A stretch of 64,000 bases of DNA from the NCBI GenBank assembly GCA_038234785.1, contig JBBQTC010000009.1, positions 1 to 64,000 on the forward strand. The letters are read 5' to 3'. This document shows positions 42,744 to 50,987 of this stretch, in pieces (position 1 is the first letter of the stretch; each line of letters opens with the position of its first letter). This DNA is from UBA668 sp038234785 (GTDB lineage: Bacteria; Actinomycetota; Acidimicrobiia; Acidimicrobiales; Ilumatobacteraceae). The position numbers and the translations under genes are program-made. The notes under the pieces were generated by a model that was not told the DNA's origin, did no database searches, and was given only the letters and a program-made list of their open reading frames with translations.

Positions 42744-44720
42744 TCAATGGAGTTGATCGGCAAGTTCGGCGATGGACTGAACCGGCAGTTGGCAGACATG
42801 CCCATGGCAGACGAAGGCCAATCCGTCCCCGCGATCTTCCCACAGGGGACCGGGGTACGGCTGTCCCCATGCCAGGACCGCATCGGGGAGCCACCGCTGC
42901 TGAACCGAGACCACCAGGTCACGACGCTCGCCGGTGATGACGATCTCGGTCGTGCCCTCGTTGCGAACAGCGACTGCGGCGAGTGCCTGTGAGAACGCCC
43001 CCGGCGCCTGGGGCATCGCCCGACCGAGGAGCCGCAGGATCTGATCCGCCTGGTTCGCGTAGCGGGCCTCGCCCGTGAGCGCCCCGAGGCGATAGAGCGC
43101 CCACGCGGCGGTGGAGTTGGCCGACGGCGTGGCGTTGTCGAGCAGGTCCTTCTGCCGGGCGACGAGATGTTCACCGTCGTCGGGTGAGGTGAACAGCCCG
43201 CCGCGGTCGAGGTCCCAGAAGTGGTCGAGCATGGTGTCGGCCACCTGGCATGCCTCGGCGATCCATCGGGCCTGCCCGGTGAGCTCGGCGAGCCGCGTGA
43301 ATCCGTCGACCAGGCAGGCATGATCGGCCGCGAGGGCGTCGTGGCGGGCCGGGGGAGTGCCGGTCGCATGCCAGGAGCGGTGCCAGCGCCCGTCATGGCG
43401 GCGCAATTCACGGATGAGGAACTCGCCATTGGCGATGGCCGCCGCGGTCCAATCATCGCGCTGGAACAGGGCGGCCGCCTCGCAGAGCGACGACAGCATG
43501 AGTCCGTTCCACTCGGCGAGCACCTTGTCGTCGAGCCCCGGTCGGGCCCGTTGCTCGCGTGCCTCGAACAGGCGCCGGCGGGCGACGTCGATCAGCGGCG
43601 GGCGCATCCACTTGCCGCGGTGATCCAAGCGAGACGGAATCGTCCGACCCTCGAAGTTGCCGCCGTCGCCGAACTCGTACCACTCGAGCGCCTCGTCGGC
43701 GGAATCGCCGAGCACCTCACGCACCTCGTCGGCGGTCCAGGTGTGGAAGAGACCTTCGTGCCCGTGTCCGTGCTCGTCGGGCGAGTCGGCGTCCTCGGCG
43801 CTGTAGAACCCGCCATCAGGATGGCGGAGGTCGCGAAGTACGTAGGTGATCGTCTCCTCGACCACTTGCCGGTACCGCGGTTCGTCGAGGAGGACCGCGG
43901 CGTGGGCGTACACGCGCACCAGCAGGGCCTGGTCGTAGAGCATCTTCTCGAAGTGGGGCACGAGCCACATCTGATCGACCGAGTAGCGGGCGAACCCGCC
44001 GCCGATGTGGTCGTACATGCCGCCGCTGGCCATGGCGTCGAGCGAGGTGGTGAGGATGATCCGAGCATCGTCACCGGCGCCGGCGTGCACCGCCCGGGCG
44101 ACGAGGTCGAGGCTCATCGTCGACGGGAACTTCGGCGCCGGGCCGAAGCCGCCCCACTGCGGATCGAACGTCTGGGCGAGGTGTTGCAGCCCGGCGTTGA
44201 CCAGGTCCATCCCGGGGACGTCGTCGACCGGCGTCACCGTCGAGGTGCGTCGCAGCGCCTCACCGAGCGCGGCCACGTTCTGGCGCACATCGCCGGGCCG
44301 GGTGCGCCAGACGTCGTCGATTGCCGCCATCAGTTGGAGGAACTGCGGCTTCGGGAAGTAGGTGCCGCCGTAGAAGGGCTCGCCACCAGGGGTGAGGAAC
44401 ACGGTCATCGGCCAGCCGCCGCGTCCGGTCATGGCTTGCACGGCATCCATGTAGATCGAGTCGACGTCGGGGCGCTCCTCTCGATCGACCTTCACGTTGA
44501 CGAAGAGCCGGTTCATGGTCTCGGCGGTCTCTGCATCCTCGAAGCATTCGTGGGCCATGACGTGGCACCAATGGCAGGCCGAGTAGCCGACGGACAGGAG
44601 AATGGGGACGTTGCGCTCGACGGCCGCCGCGAATGCCGGAGGTCCCCACGCATACCACTCGACCGGGTTGTCGCGGTGCTGGCGAAGGTACGGGCTGGTC
44701 TCGTCGGCGAGGCGGTTCAC
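42744..44720 (-). CDS. YyaL-like protein: thioredoxin domain (DUF255) plus six-hairpin glycosidase-like domain
   Basis: The 658-residue protein has an N-terminal thioredoxin-like domain, NRLADETSPYLRQHRDNPVEW, SACHWCHVMAHECFED with a CxxC-type CHWC (near residue 47), and GGWPMTVFLTPGGEPFYGGTYFP. It is followed by a long alpha/alpha-barrel related to GlcNAc 2-epimerase and glycosidase folds (MYDHIGGGFARYSVDQMW, LAEWNGLMLSSLCEAA). The cellular role is not settled. Start: second of two adjacent GTG codons, giving the family N-terminus (M)NRLA and a 7-nt gap from the -10 box; the first GTG at 44723 would give a 4-nt gap. Confidence 0.85.
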   Translation of the reverse strand: MNRLADETSPYLRQHRDNPVEWYAWGPPAFAAAVERNVPILLSVGYSACHWCHVMAHECFEDAETAETMNRLFVNVKVDREERPDVDSIYMDAVQAMTGRGGWPMTVFLTPGGEPFYGGTYFPKPQFLQLMAAIDDVWRTRPGDVRQNVAALGEALRRTSTVTPVDDVPGMDLVNAGLQHLAQTFDPQWGGFGPAPKFPSTMSLDLVARAVHAGAGDDARIILTTSLDAMASGGMYDHIGGGFARYSVDQMWLVPHFEKMLYDQALLVRVYAHAAVLLDEPRYRQVVEETITYVLRDLRHPDGGFYSAEDADSPDEHGHGHEGLFHTWTADEVREVLGDSADEALEWYEFGDGGNFEGRTIPSRLDHRGKWMRPPLIDVARRRLFEAREQRARPGLDDKVLAEWNGLMLSSLCEAAALFQRDDWTAAAIANGEFLIRELRRHDGRWHRSWHATGTPPARHDALAADHACLVDGFTRLAELTGQARWIAEACQVADTMLDHFWDLDRGGLFTSPDDGEHLVARQKDLLDNATPSANSTAAWALYRLGALTGEARYANQADQILRLLGRAMPQAPGAFSQALAAVAVRNEGTTEIVITGERRDLVVSVQQRWLPDAVLAWGQPYPGPLWEDRGDGLAFVCHGHVCQLPVQSIAELADQLH

Positions 44721-44727
44721 CACAGCG

Positions 44728-44733
44728 AACCTA
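44728..44733 (-). promoter_or_regulatory. -10 box for YyaL-like gene (leaderless)
   Basis: TAGGTT on the minus strand ends 7 nt before GTG 44720. It helps choose between the two tandem GTG codons. Confidence 0.45.
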
Positions 44734-44772
44734 GCGGCCCCATCGCGGCTTGGCGGCGGGTGCTTCGTGTGG

Positions 44773-44778
44773 CAACCT
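44773..44778 (+). promoter_or_regulatory. -10-like box for the 44786 lipoprotein
   Basis: CAACCT (weak TANNNT match) ends 7 nt before GTG 44786. Confidence 0.25.
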
Positions 44779-44785
44779 CTCGGCC

Positions 44786-45454
44786 GTGCGCGTCGCCCCT
44801 ACCCGAAGGATCCTCAACGTCGGATCGTCGTGCGTCGTCCTGGGGCTGTTGGCCGCCACGACGGCCTGCAGCGACGGCGGTGCGTCCGGTACGGGGACTC
44901 TGCTGCCCTTTGACAGTGCACTCGTCACATCGAGCGTGTCGACCACCGTGTCGCCGTCGACCACTGCGACTTCGACATCGGTCACGTCGACCGTCTCGGC
45001 CCCTGCCTCCTCGACGTCGATCGTCTCGGCGACGACTGTCTCGGCGACGACCGCGACGGTCCAGAGCGGTGCTCCCGGAGCGCCGACCACCTCACCCTTC
45101 GCGTCGACACCTCCGCCGGAGGTCACGCTGTCGCCCGATCTGCCGGGTCCGCCGATGATCGGTTGCGTCGACGCTCCCTCCTCACCTTCGACGGTGGAAC
45201 TGACGATCGGCAACGACACCGTGACGTACGGAGGCGTCGTGGTGCCCTGTGTGCGACTGCTCGGCACGCAGCGCCTTGCGGTGCGCAACGTCTCCCAGTT
45301 CGCCGCGTCGGTCACGGTCGGGGATTCGGTCCGCGACCTGGCGCCGGGGTCGGTGGTGAGCACCTCCATGCGACCGACCTACGGGTTCGGTGACACGTTC
45401 GACGTCGTCGTCGATCCGCTCGGCGTGGTCGTGGTCGTCCAGGTCCTGTCCTGA
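44786..45454 (+). CDS. Predicted lipoprotein with Ser/Thr-rich stalk
   Basis: The 222-residue protein begins VRVAPTRRILNVGSSCVV, a signal peptide ending in the lipobox ATTAC (Cys near residue 28). A roughly 70-residue stalk follows made almost only of Ser, Thr, Val and Ala, then a Pro-rich segment and a small beta-rich C-terminal domain (about 130-222) with two Cys (IGCVDAP and VVPCVRL). The domain is not recognised; surface display on the membrane is the only supported inference. The start was chosen by the signal peptide and a -10-like box 7 nt upstream. It is divergent from the YyaL-like gene. Confidence 0.65.
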   Translation: MRVAPTRRILNVGSSCVVLGLLAATTACSDGGASGTGTLLPFDSALVTSSVSTTVSPSTTATSTSVTSTVSAPASSTSIVSATTVSATTATVQSGAPGAPTTSPFASTPPPEVTLSPDLPGPPMIGCVDAPSSPSTVELTIGNDTVTYGGVVVPCVRLLGTQRLAVRNVSQFAASVTVGDSVRDLAPGSVVSTSMRPTYGFGDTFDVVVDPLGVVVVVQVLS

Positions 45455-45471
45455 ACGGACACGCTCCGTCA

Positions 45472-46239
45472 TCACACCCCGGTGGAGTGGAATCCGCCGT
45501 CGACGTGGATCATCTCGCCGGTGGTCATCGGGAACCAGTCGCTGAGCAGCGCGACGCACGCCTTGGCGACGGCGCTCGAATCGGTGACGTCCCAGCCGAG
45601 CGGCGCCCGGTCGTCCCAGACGTCCTCGAACCTCTTGAATCCCGGGATGCTCTTGGCGGCCATGGTCTTCACAGGGCCCGCCGCGATCAGGTTGCTCCGG
45701 ATGCCCTTCGGGCCGAGTTCCTTGGCGAGGTAGCGGTTGACGCTCTCCAGCGCACTCTTGGCGACGCCCATCCAGTTGTAGGCGGGCCACGCCACGGTGT
45801 TGTCGAAGTCGAGCCCGACGAACGACCCGCCCCGTGTCATCAGTGGCACGAACGCCTCTGCCAGCGCCTTGAGGGAGTAGGCGCTGATGTGCAGGGCGAC
45901 CGAGACGTCGGCCCACTGGGGTGCCATGAAGTCGTCACCCAAGCACGCCTCAGGGGCGAAGCCGATGCTGTGCAGGACGCCGTCAACCCGGCCCCACTTG
46001 CTGGCCAACTCGTCGCGTACGGCCACGAGGTGGTCGGGCTGGGTGACGTCGAGTTCGTAGACGTCGACCGGTGAGGGCAGCTTGCGACCCGTCCGCTGGG
46101 TGAGGCTCAGGGCTCGGCCAGCACCGGTGAGCACGATGTTGGCGCCCTCGCGCTGGGCGAGTGTTGCGACACCGTAGGCCAACGAGGCGTCGGTGAGGAC
46201 GCCGGTGATCACGATGTTCTTGCCGTCGAGGAGACCCAT
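45472..46239 (-). CDS. fabI: Enoyl-[acyl-carrier-protein] reductase, FabI/InhA-type
   Basis: The 255-residue short-chain-dehydrogenase-fold enzyme reduces trans-2-enoyl-ACP in fatty acid elongation. It has GKNIVITGVLTDASLAYG (NADH loop, residues 6-23), LDVTQPDHL, VLHSIGFAP and the catalytic AYNWMGVAKSALESVNRYLA with Tyr and Lys in FabI spacing (Y-x6-K). DFDNTVAWPAYNWM closely resembles InhA of mycobacteria. The ATG lies 7 nt after a TACGAT -10 box. Confidence 0.93.
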   Translation of the reverse strand: MGLLDGKNIVITGVLTDASLAYGVATLAQREGANIVLTGAGRALSLTQRTGRKLPSPVDVYELDVTQPDHLVAVRDELASKWGRVDGVLHSIGFAPEACLGDDFMAPQWADVSVALHISAYSLKALAEAFVPLMTRGGSFVGLDFDNTVAWPAYNWMGVAKSALESVNRYLAKELGPKGIRSNLIAAGPVKTMAAKSIPGFKRFEDVWDDRAPLGWDVTDSSAVAKACVALLSDWFPMTTGEMIHVDGGFHSTGV

Positions 46240-46246
46240 GGGCCTG

Positions 46247-46252
46247 ATCGTA
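46247..46252 (-). promoter_or_regulatory. -10 box for fabI (leaderless)
   Basis: TACGAT on the minus strand ends 7 nt before the fabI ATG at 46239. Confidence 0.5.
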
Positions 46253-46320
46253 GTCACGGCGTGGCATCGCGTCGGCGAGTGGCCTTCGATTCGACCGACC
46301 GCGTGTGCAAGGCTGACCCG

Positions 46321-47034
46321 ATGCGTATCGGCATCTTGGGAGGAACCGGCCCGGCGGGCTCCGCGCTCGCGGCGCGGTTGGCGTCGGTGGGCTACGAAGC
46401 CGTCATCGGCTCGAGATCGAAGTACCGGGCGATGGAAGCTCGCGACAGCCAGGTCGAGAAGTGGCCGGCGCTGGCGCCGCTGTTGAGTTTCGGCGACAAC
46501 GCCGCCGCGGCCGCGTGCGACCTCGTGGTGATCGCCACGCCGTGGGACTCGGCGGCGACCACCGCGCAGGAGAACGAAGACGCGCTCGCCGGAAAGATCC
46601 TGGTCAGCATGGCCAACGCGCTGGTGCGGGTGGGGCACGAGTTCCAACCGCTGGTGCCGCCGAGAGGCAGTGTGGCGGCGCACGTCCAGGCGGCGATGCC
46701 CCGCTGTCGCGTGGTTGCCGCATTCCACCACCTGCCCGCGACCGAGCTCGGCCACATCGGCGAACCGATCGACAGCGACGTGCTCATCTGCGGCGACGAC
46801 GCCGATGCCGTGCGCACGATCAGCGAGATCGTCGCCAAGATCCCTGGTTGCCGGCCGCTCGACTCGGGCGAGTTGTCGAACGCGATGGCCATCGAGGCCT
46901 TCACTGCAGTTCTCCTGCAGCTCAACGTTCGCTACAAGACTCGAGTGGCACCCAAACTCACGGGGATCAAGCGTGATCCGCGGGCGCCCAAGCCCGCCGC
47001 TGCAGACGGTGAGCCGGTAGCGTCGCACTCGTGA
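46321..47034 (+). CDS. F420-dependent NADP reductase-like protein (NPDG family)
   Basis: The 237-residue Rossmann-fold protein shows the dinucleotide loop RIGILGGTGPAGSALAARLA (residues 2-21), SRSKYRAM for NADP phosphate, DLVVIATPWDS and AAFHHLPATELGHIG, the pattern of F420H2:NADP oxidoreductases (Fno/NPDG), which move hydride between F420 and NADP. It suggests F420 use by the host. The ATG follows a weak AAGGCT -10-like box by 6 nt. The next gene (mshC) overlaps by 4 nt. Confidence 0.82.
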   Translation: MRIGILGGTGPAGSALAARLASVGYEAVIGSRSKYRAMEARDSQVEKWPALAPLLSFGDNAAAAACDLVVIATPWDSAATTAQENEDALAGKILVSMANALVRVGHEFQPLVPPRGSVAAHVQAAMPRCRVVAAFHHLPATELGHIGEPIDSDVLICGDDADAVRTISEIVAKIPGCRPLDSGELSNAMAIEAFTAVLLQLNVRYKTRVAPKLTGIKRDPRAPKPAAADGEPVASHS

Positions 47035-48152
47035 CGATGCGCCTGTACGACACCGCCCGCCAGGCCGTGGTGCCGTTCGAGCCGGGGGAACAGGTGCTCA
47101 TGTACACCTGTGGCATCACACCGTACGACGCCACCCATCTCGGACATGCCTCCACCTTCATCCAGTACGACGTGCTCCAGCGCCGGCTGATCGATCGCGG
47201 GCACAGCGTCAAGTGCGTCCGCAACGTCACCGACGTCGACGATCCGTTGTTCGCGAAGGCGCGCGAGCTCGGCGTGCATTACCTCGATCTCGCCGCCGGC
47301 GAGGAAGCCAGGTTCGAGCGCGACATGGAAGCGCTGCACGCGCTGCCGGTGCACAGCACCCCCCGCGCGTCGTCGGCGATCCCCGACATCCGTGGCTTCA
47401 TCGGCATGGTGCTGGACCGGGGCTTCGCGTACGAGGCCGGCGGCAGCGTCTACTTCGACGTCACCGAGTTCCCGTCGTTCGGCTCACTGAGCCACTACTC
47501 CCACGACGAGATGATCGCATTCGCCCGTGAGCGAGGTGGGCAGGTCGACGATCCCAACAAGCGGCATCCGCTCGACTTCGTGCTCTGGCACCCGTCCGCA
47601 CCCGACGAGCCGAGCTGGGACACGCTGTGGGGCCCCGGCCGCCCCGGTTGGCACATCGAGTGCAGCGCGTTGGCGCTGCGCGAGCTCGGCACCACGATCG
47701 ACCTGCACGGCGGCGGCAGCGACCTGATCTTCCCCCACCACGAGTGCGAACTCGCACAGAGCGAGGCAGCCACGGGCGAGCCGTTCGTCAAGCACTGGAT
47801 GCACGTGGCGATGGTGTACATGAACGGCCACAAGATGTCCAAGAGCCTCGGCAACCTCGTGTTCGTCGATGCGCTCCGCGCCACCTGGGATCCGCGCTCG
47901 ATCCGGCTGGCGATCATCGAGCACCACTACCGACGTGAGTGGGAGTGGGACGACACGCTGATGCCGCGCAACGCTGCGCGGCTGGAGGCATGGCGTCAGG
48001 GCGGCCACGCCGAGTGTGGTGTCATCGACGACGTACGCGCTGCGCTTGACGACGATCTCGACACCCCGGGGGCCATCGCCGCGATCGACGCTGCGGCCGC
48101 ACAGGGGTTCGGCGTGCACGACGCGGCATCCCTGCTGGGCGTTCAACTCTGA
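47031..48152 (+). CDS. mshC: Cysteine:1-D-myo-inosityl glucosamine ligase (mycothiol ligase)
   Basis: The 373-residue CysS paralogue joins cysteine to GlcN-Ins in mycothiol synthesis. Motifs are YTCGITPYDATHLGHAST (zinc Cys and HxGH), VTDVDDPLFAKA (the VDDPLF form is typical of MshC, not CysS), WHIECSALALRE and GSDLIFPHHECE (remaining zinc ligands) and GHKMSKSLGN. It lacks the C-terminal anticodon-binding domain of CysRS, which fits MshC. The GTG overlaps the reductase stop, so the two redox-cofactor genes are co-translated. A short CysRS cannot be fully excluded. Confidence 0.87.
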   Translation: MTMRLYDTARQAVVPFEPGEQVLMYTCGITPYDATHLGHASTFIQYDVLQRRLIDRGHSVKCVRNVTDVDDPLFAKARELGVHYLDLAAGEEARFERDMEALHALPVHSTPRASSAIPDIRGFIGMVLDRGFAYEAGGSVYFDVTEFPSFGSLSHYSHDEMIAFARERGGQVDDPNKRHPLDFVLWHPSAPDEPSWDTLWGPGRPGWHIECSALALRELGTTIDLHGGGSDLIFPHHECELAQSEAATGEPFVKHWMHVAMVYMNGHKMSKSLGNLVFVDALRATWDPRSIRLAIIEHHYRREWEWDDTLMPRNAARLEAWRQGGHAECGVIDDVRAALDDDLDTPGAIAAIDAAAAQGFGVHDAASLLGVQL

Positions 48153-48166
48153 CCACTCGGCGTGGC

Positions 48167-48172
48167 TATGAT
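48167..48172 (+). promoter_or_regulatory. -10 box before the plsC-like leader ORF
   Basis: TATGAT, the best -10 match among the leaderless candidates, ends 6 nt before ATG 48179. Confidence 0.55.
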
Positions 48173-48178
48173 CCGCGC

Positions 48179-48205
48179 ATGTCGTTGGGGGTGTTCGTCG
48201 CGTGA
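48179..48205 (+). CDS. Eight-residue ORF overlapping the plsC-like start
   Basis: The ATG lies 6 nt after TATGAT and opens MSLGVFVA, whose TGA overlaps the GTG of the acyltransferase (GCGTGA). If the transcript begins at the ATG, ribosomes would load there and re-initiate at the overlapping GTG. It may also simply be fortuitous, as GGGGGTG inside it could act as a ribosome binding site for the GTG. Confidence 0.4.
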   Translation: MSLGVFVA

Positions 48206-48960
48206 AGGCACAGGGCGCGGGCAAGGCGCAGACGCGGTTCCGGCGCGTCGTGCGTCCGGTGTCCAAGCAACTTTGGGACTTCCACCTCGAGGGATTCGAG
48301 CGGTTGCCGGCCGAGGGGCCCGCGATCCTGGCACCCAACCACGTCAGCTTCCTCGACTCTGCGTTCCTCATGCTGCACGTGCCGCGCAACATCAGCTTCG
48401 TGGGCAAGGCGGAGTACATGGACTCCTGGAAGACCAAGATCCTCTTCCCGATGCTGGGGATGATCCCCATCGACCGGGCAGGAGGCGACAAGAGCCAGGC
48501 GGCGCTCGCGACCGCGGAAGCAGTCTTGCGCAGAGGTGAACTTTTCGGGATCTTTCCCGAGGGCACCAGGAGCCGTGATGGGTACCTCTACAAGGGGCGC
48601 ACCGGTGCCGCGCGTCTGGCGATGACGGTCGGCTGCCCGATCTTTCCCGTTGGCGTGGTCGGCACCCGTGAGATCCAGCCACCCGACGCCAAGTTCCCCC
48701 ACTTTCGGCAGGACTGCACCATCCGCATCGGGCGTCCGATCAACGTCGCTCGATACAAGAGCCGCGGCGACGACCACCTCGTCCTGCGCCAGATCACCGA
48801 CGAGCTGATGTTCGAGATCCGCGAGCTCACCGGCCAGGACTATCGCAACGTCTACGCCGGCAAGACCGCCGAGACCGAACCCACGGTGGCGGCGAAGGTC
48901 GGAACCGTGGGCGACGTGGTCGAACGTGAGATGGCCGTCAGCGCGGCCGGGGGCGACTAG
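48202..48960 (+). CDS. 1-acyl-glycerol-3-phosphate acyltransferase-like (PlsC)
   Basis: The 252-residue acyltransferase has motif I PNHVSFLDS (NHx4D, near residue 50), motif II GMIPIDRAGG, motif III FPEGTRSRDG (near 117) and motif IV-like PIFPVGVVGT. It makes phosphatidic acid or acylates a related acceptor at the membrane. The GTG start overlaps the stop of an 8-codon ORF. A second, HAD-fused PlsC is encoded at 63048, so the window has two paralogues. Confidence 0.87.
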   Translation: MKAQGAGKAQTRFRRVVRPVSKQLWDFHLEGFERLPAEGPAILAPNHVSFLDSAFLMLHVPRNISFVGKAEYMDSWKTKILFPMLGMIPIDRAGGDKSQAALATAEAVLRRGELFGIFPEGTRSRDGYLYKGRTGAARLAMTVGCPIFPVGVVGTREIQPPDAKFPHFRQDCTIRIGRPINVARYKSRGDDHLVLRQITDELMFEIRELTGQDYRNVYAGKTAETEPTVAAKVGTVGDVVEREMAVSAAGGD

Positions 48961-48998
48961 GCGGACGAAAAGCCTCAGGCTGCGGGGAAGGGCCGCCA

Positions 48999-49004
48999 TA
49001 GACT
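48999..49004 (+). promoter_or_regulatory. -10 box for thrS
   Basis: TAGACT ends 9 nt before the thrS ATG. No T-box or ribosome binding site is visible in the 53-nt gap. Confidence 0.35.
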
Positions 49005-49013
49005 TCGGGGCCT

Positions 49014-50987
49014 ATGGCCGACATCACGATCTCCCTCCCAGATGGTTCGCAGCGCTCCCTTTCGGCGGGTGCCTCTGCGACCACCCTGGCGGAGTCCATC
49101 GGTGCCCGGCTGGCCAAGGCGGCAGTGGCCGCGGTGGTCGACGGTGAGGAGTGGGATCTCGGCCGCGCGCTGCCCGACGGTGCCACGGTGGCCATCGTCA
49201 CGGCCGAGTCCGAGGCCGGTCGACACGTGCTGCGCCACAGCACGGCCCACGTGCTCGCTCAGGCGGTGACGCAACTGTTCCCCGGAGCGAAGTACTCGAT
49301 CGGCCCGGCGATCACCGACGGCTTCTACTACGACTTCGAACTCCCCGACGGGCGCACGTTCACCGAGTCCGATCTCGCGGACATCGAAGCACGCATGCGC
49401 GAGATCATGAAGGCCGACCAGCCCTTCGTGCGCGACGAGCTTCCTGCGGCCGAGGCCCTCGCGGTCTTCGCCGAGCAGCCCTACAAGTGCGAGATCATCG
49501 AGCGGGTGTCCACCGGGGCGGCCGACAGCGAGGACGCGGGCGAGATCGGTGGCGGCGAGACGATCAGCGTGTATCGCAACACGCCCGAGTTCGTCGATCT
49601 GTGTCGGGGGCCGCACGTCCCCAGTACGAGCCGTCTCGGACACTTCAAGCTGATGAAGGTCGCCGGCGCCTACTGGCGTGGCAACGAGAAGGGCCCGATG
49701 CTGCAACGCATCTACGGGACGGCGTGGGAGTCGAAGGCAGCGCTCGAGGAGCATCTGCACCGTTTGGAAGAAGCCGAGAAGCGTGATCACCGCAAGCTGG
49801 CGGTCGAACTCGATCTGCTCAGCTTCCCTCAGGCACTCGGAGGCGGGCTCGCCGTGTGGCACCCCAAGGGTGGCATCGTCCGCAAGGTCATGGAGGACTA
49901 CAGCCGCGAGCGGCACCTCAACGGTGGCTATCAGTTCGTGTTCACACCCCACCTCGCGAACGGCAACCTGTTCGAGACGAGCGGTCACCTGTCCTGGTAC
50001 AAGGACGGGATGTACCCGCCAATGGAGATGGACAACGGCACGTACTACCCGAAGCCGATGAACTGCCCCATGCACTGCCTCATCTTCGACAGCCGGCAGC
50101 GCAGCTACCGCGAGCTGCCGTTGCGCCTGTTCGAACTGGGCACGGTCTACCGCTACGAGCGCGCCGGCACCCTGCACGGCCTGATGCGCATCCGCGGGTT
50201 CACGCAGGACGACAGCCACATCTTCTGCACCGAGGACCAGTTGCAGGACGAGATCATCTCGCTGCTCGACTTCGTGATGAGCGTGCTGAGGGCTTTCGGT
50301 TTCACGGACTTCACGGCCAACCTGTCGACGAAGGACCCGGACAAGTACGTCGGCACCGACGAGAACTGGGACCGTGCCACCGAGGCCCTTCGCATGTCGC
50401 TCGAGAAGTACGACCTCGACTACAAGATCAAGGAAGGCGACGCGGCCTTCTACGGTCCCAAGATCGACATCGACGTCAAGGACGCCATCGGGCGCACCTG
50501 GCAGTTGAGCACGATCCAGTGCGACTTCACCCTGCCGGAGAGGTTCGGGCTGGAGTATGTCGGCGCCGACAACAACCGTCACCGCCCGATCATGTTGCAC
50601 CGAGCCCTGTTGGGTTCCATCGAGCGCTTTTTCGGCGTGCTCATCGAGCACTACGCGGGAGCGTTCCCGACGTGGCTCGCCCCGGTCCAGGCGCGGGTGC
50701 TTCCCGTTGCAGAGGCTCACCAGGCGTACGCCCAGCAGGTGGTGGAGCGTCTCCAGGAGGCGGGATTCCGTACAGATCTCGTCGAGGCCAACGATCAGCT
50801 CGGAAAGCGGATCCGCGCGGCCAAGATGGAGAAGATCCCGTACGTGCTGGTCGTCGGCGACGACGACGTCGCCGCAGGCAGTCTCGGGGTCAACCCGCGC
50901 GGTGGCGAGGTCGAGCGTGGCGTCGGTCTCGACGTCTTTGTCGATCGGCTCCGTGCCGAGGTCGACGCGCAGCTCGCCGTCACCTGA
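49014..50987 (+). CDS. thrS: Threonyl-tRNA synthetase
   Basis: The 657-residue class II synthetase has an N-terminal TGS domain (1-65), the editing domain with HSTAHVLAQAVTQLFPGA, SIGPAITDGFYYDF, the catalytic domain with MNCPMHCLIF (zinc Cys), motif 2 RYERAGTLHGLMRIRGFTQD, and a C-terminal anticodon-binding domain (QARVLPVAEAHQAYAQQV). Its 3' end overlaps the convergent RIO kinase by 8 bp. Confidence 0.97.
   Translation: MADITISLPDGSQRSLSAGASATTLAESIGARLAKAAVAAVVDGEEWDLGRALPDGATVAIVTAESEAGRHVLRHSTAHVLAQAVTQLFPGAKYSIGPAITDGFYYDFELPDGRTFTESDLADIEARMREIMKADQPFVRDELPAAEALAVFAEQPYKCEIIERVSTGAADSEDAGEIGGGETISVYRNTPEFVDLCRGPHVPSTSRLGHFKLMKVAGAYWRGNEKGPMLQRIYGTAWESKAALEEHLHRLEEAEKRDHRKLAVELDLLSFPQALGGGLAVWHPKGGIVRKVMEDYSRERHLNGGYQFVFTPHLANGNLFETSGHLSWYKDGMYPPMEMDNGTYYPKPMNCPMHCLIFDSRQRSYRELPLRLFELGTVYRYERAGTLHGLMRIRGFTQDDSHIFCTEDQLQDEIISLLDFVMSVLRAFGFTDFTANLSTKDPDKYVGTDENWDRATEALRMSLEKYDLDYKIKEGDAAFYGPKIDIDVKDAIGRTWQLSTIQCDFTLPERFGLEYVGADNNRHRPIMLHRALLGSIERFFGVLIEHYAGAFPTWLAPVQARVLPVAEAHQAYAQQVVERLQEAGFRTDLVEANDQLGKRIRAAKMEKIPYVLVVGDDDVAAGSLGVNPRGGEVERGVGLDVFVDRLRAEVDAQLAVT

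Noticed and set aside
49000..49013. T-box or attenuator for thrS
   Set aside because: The upstream gap is only 53 nt, with no T-box sequence and no hairpin of note.
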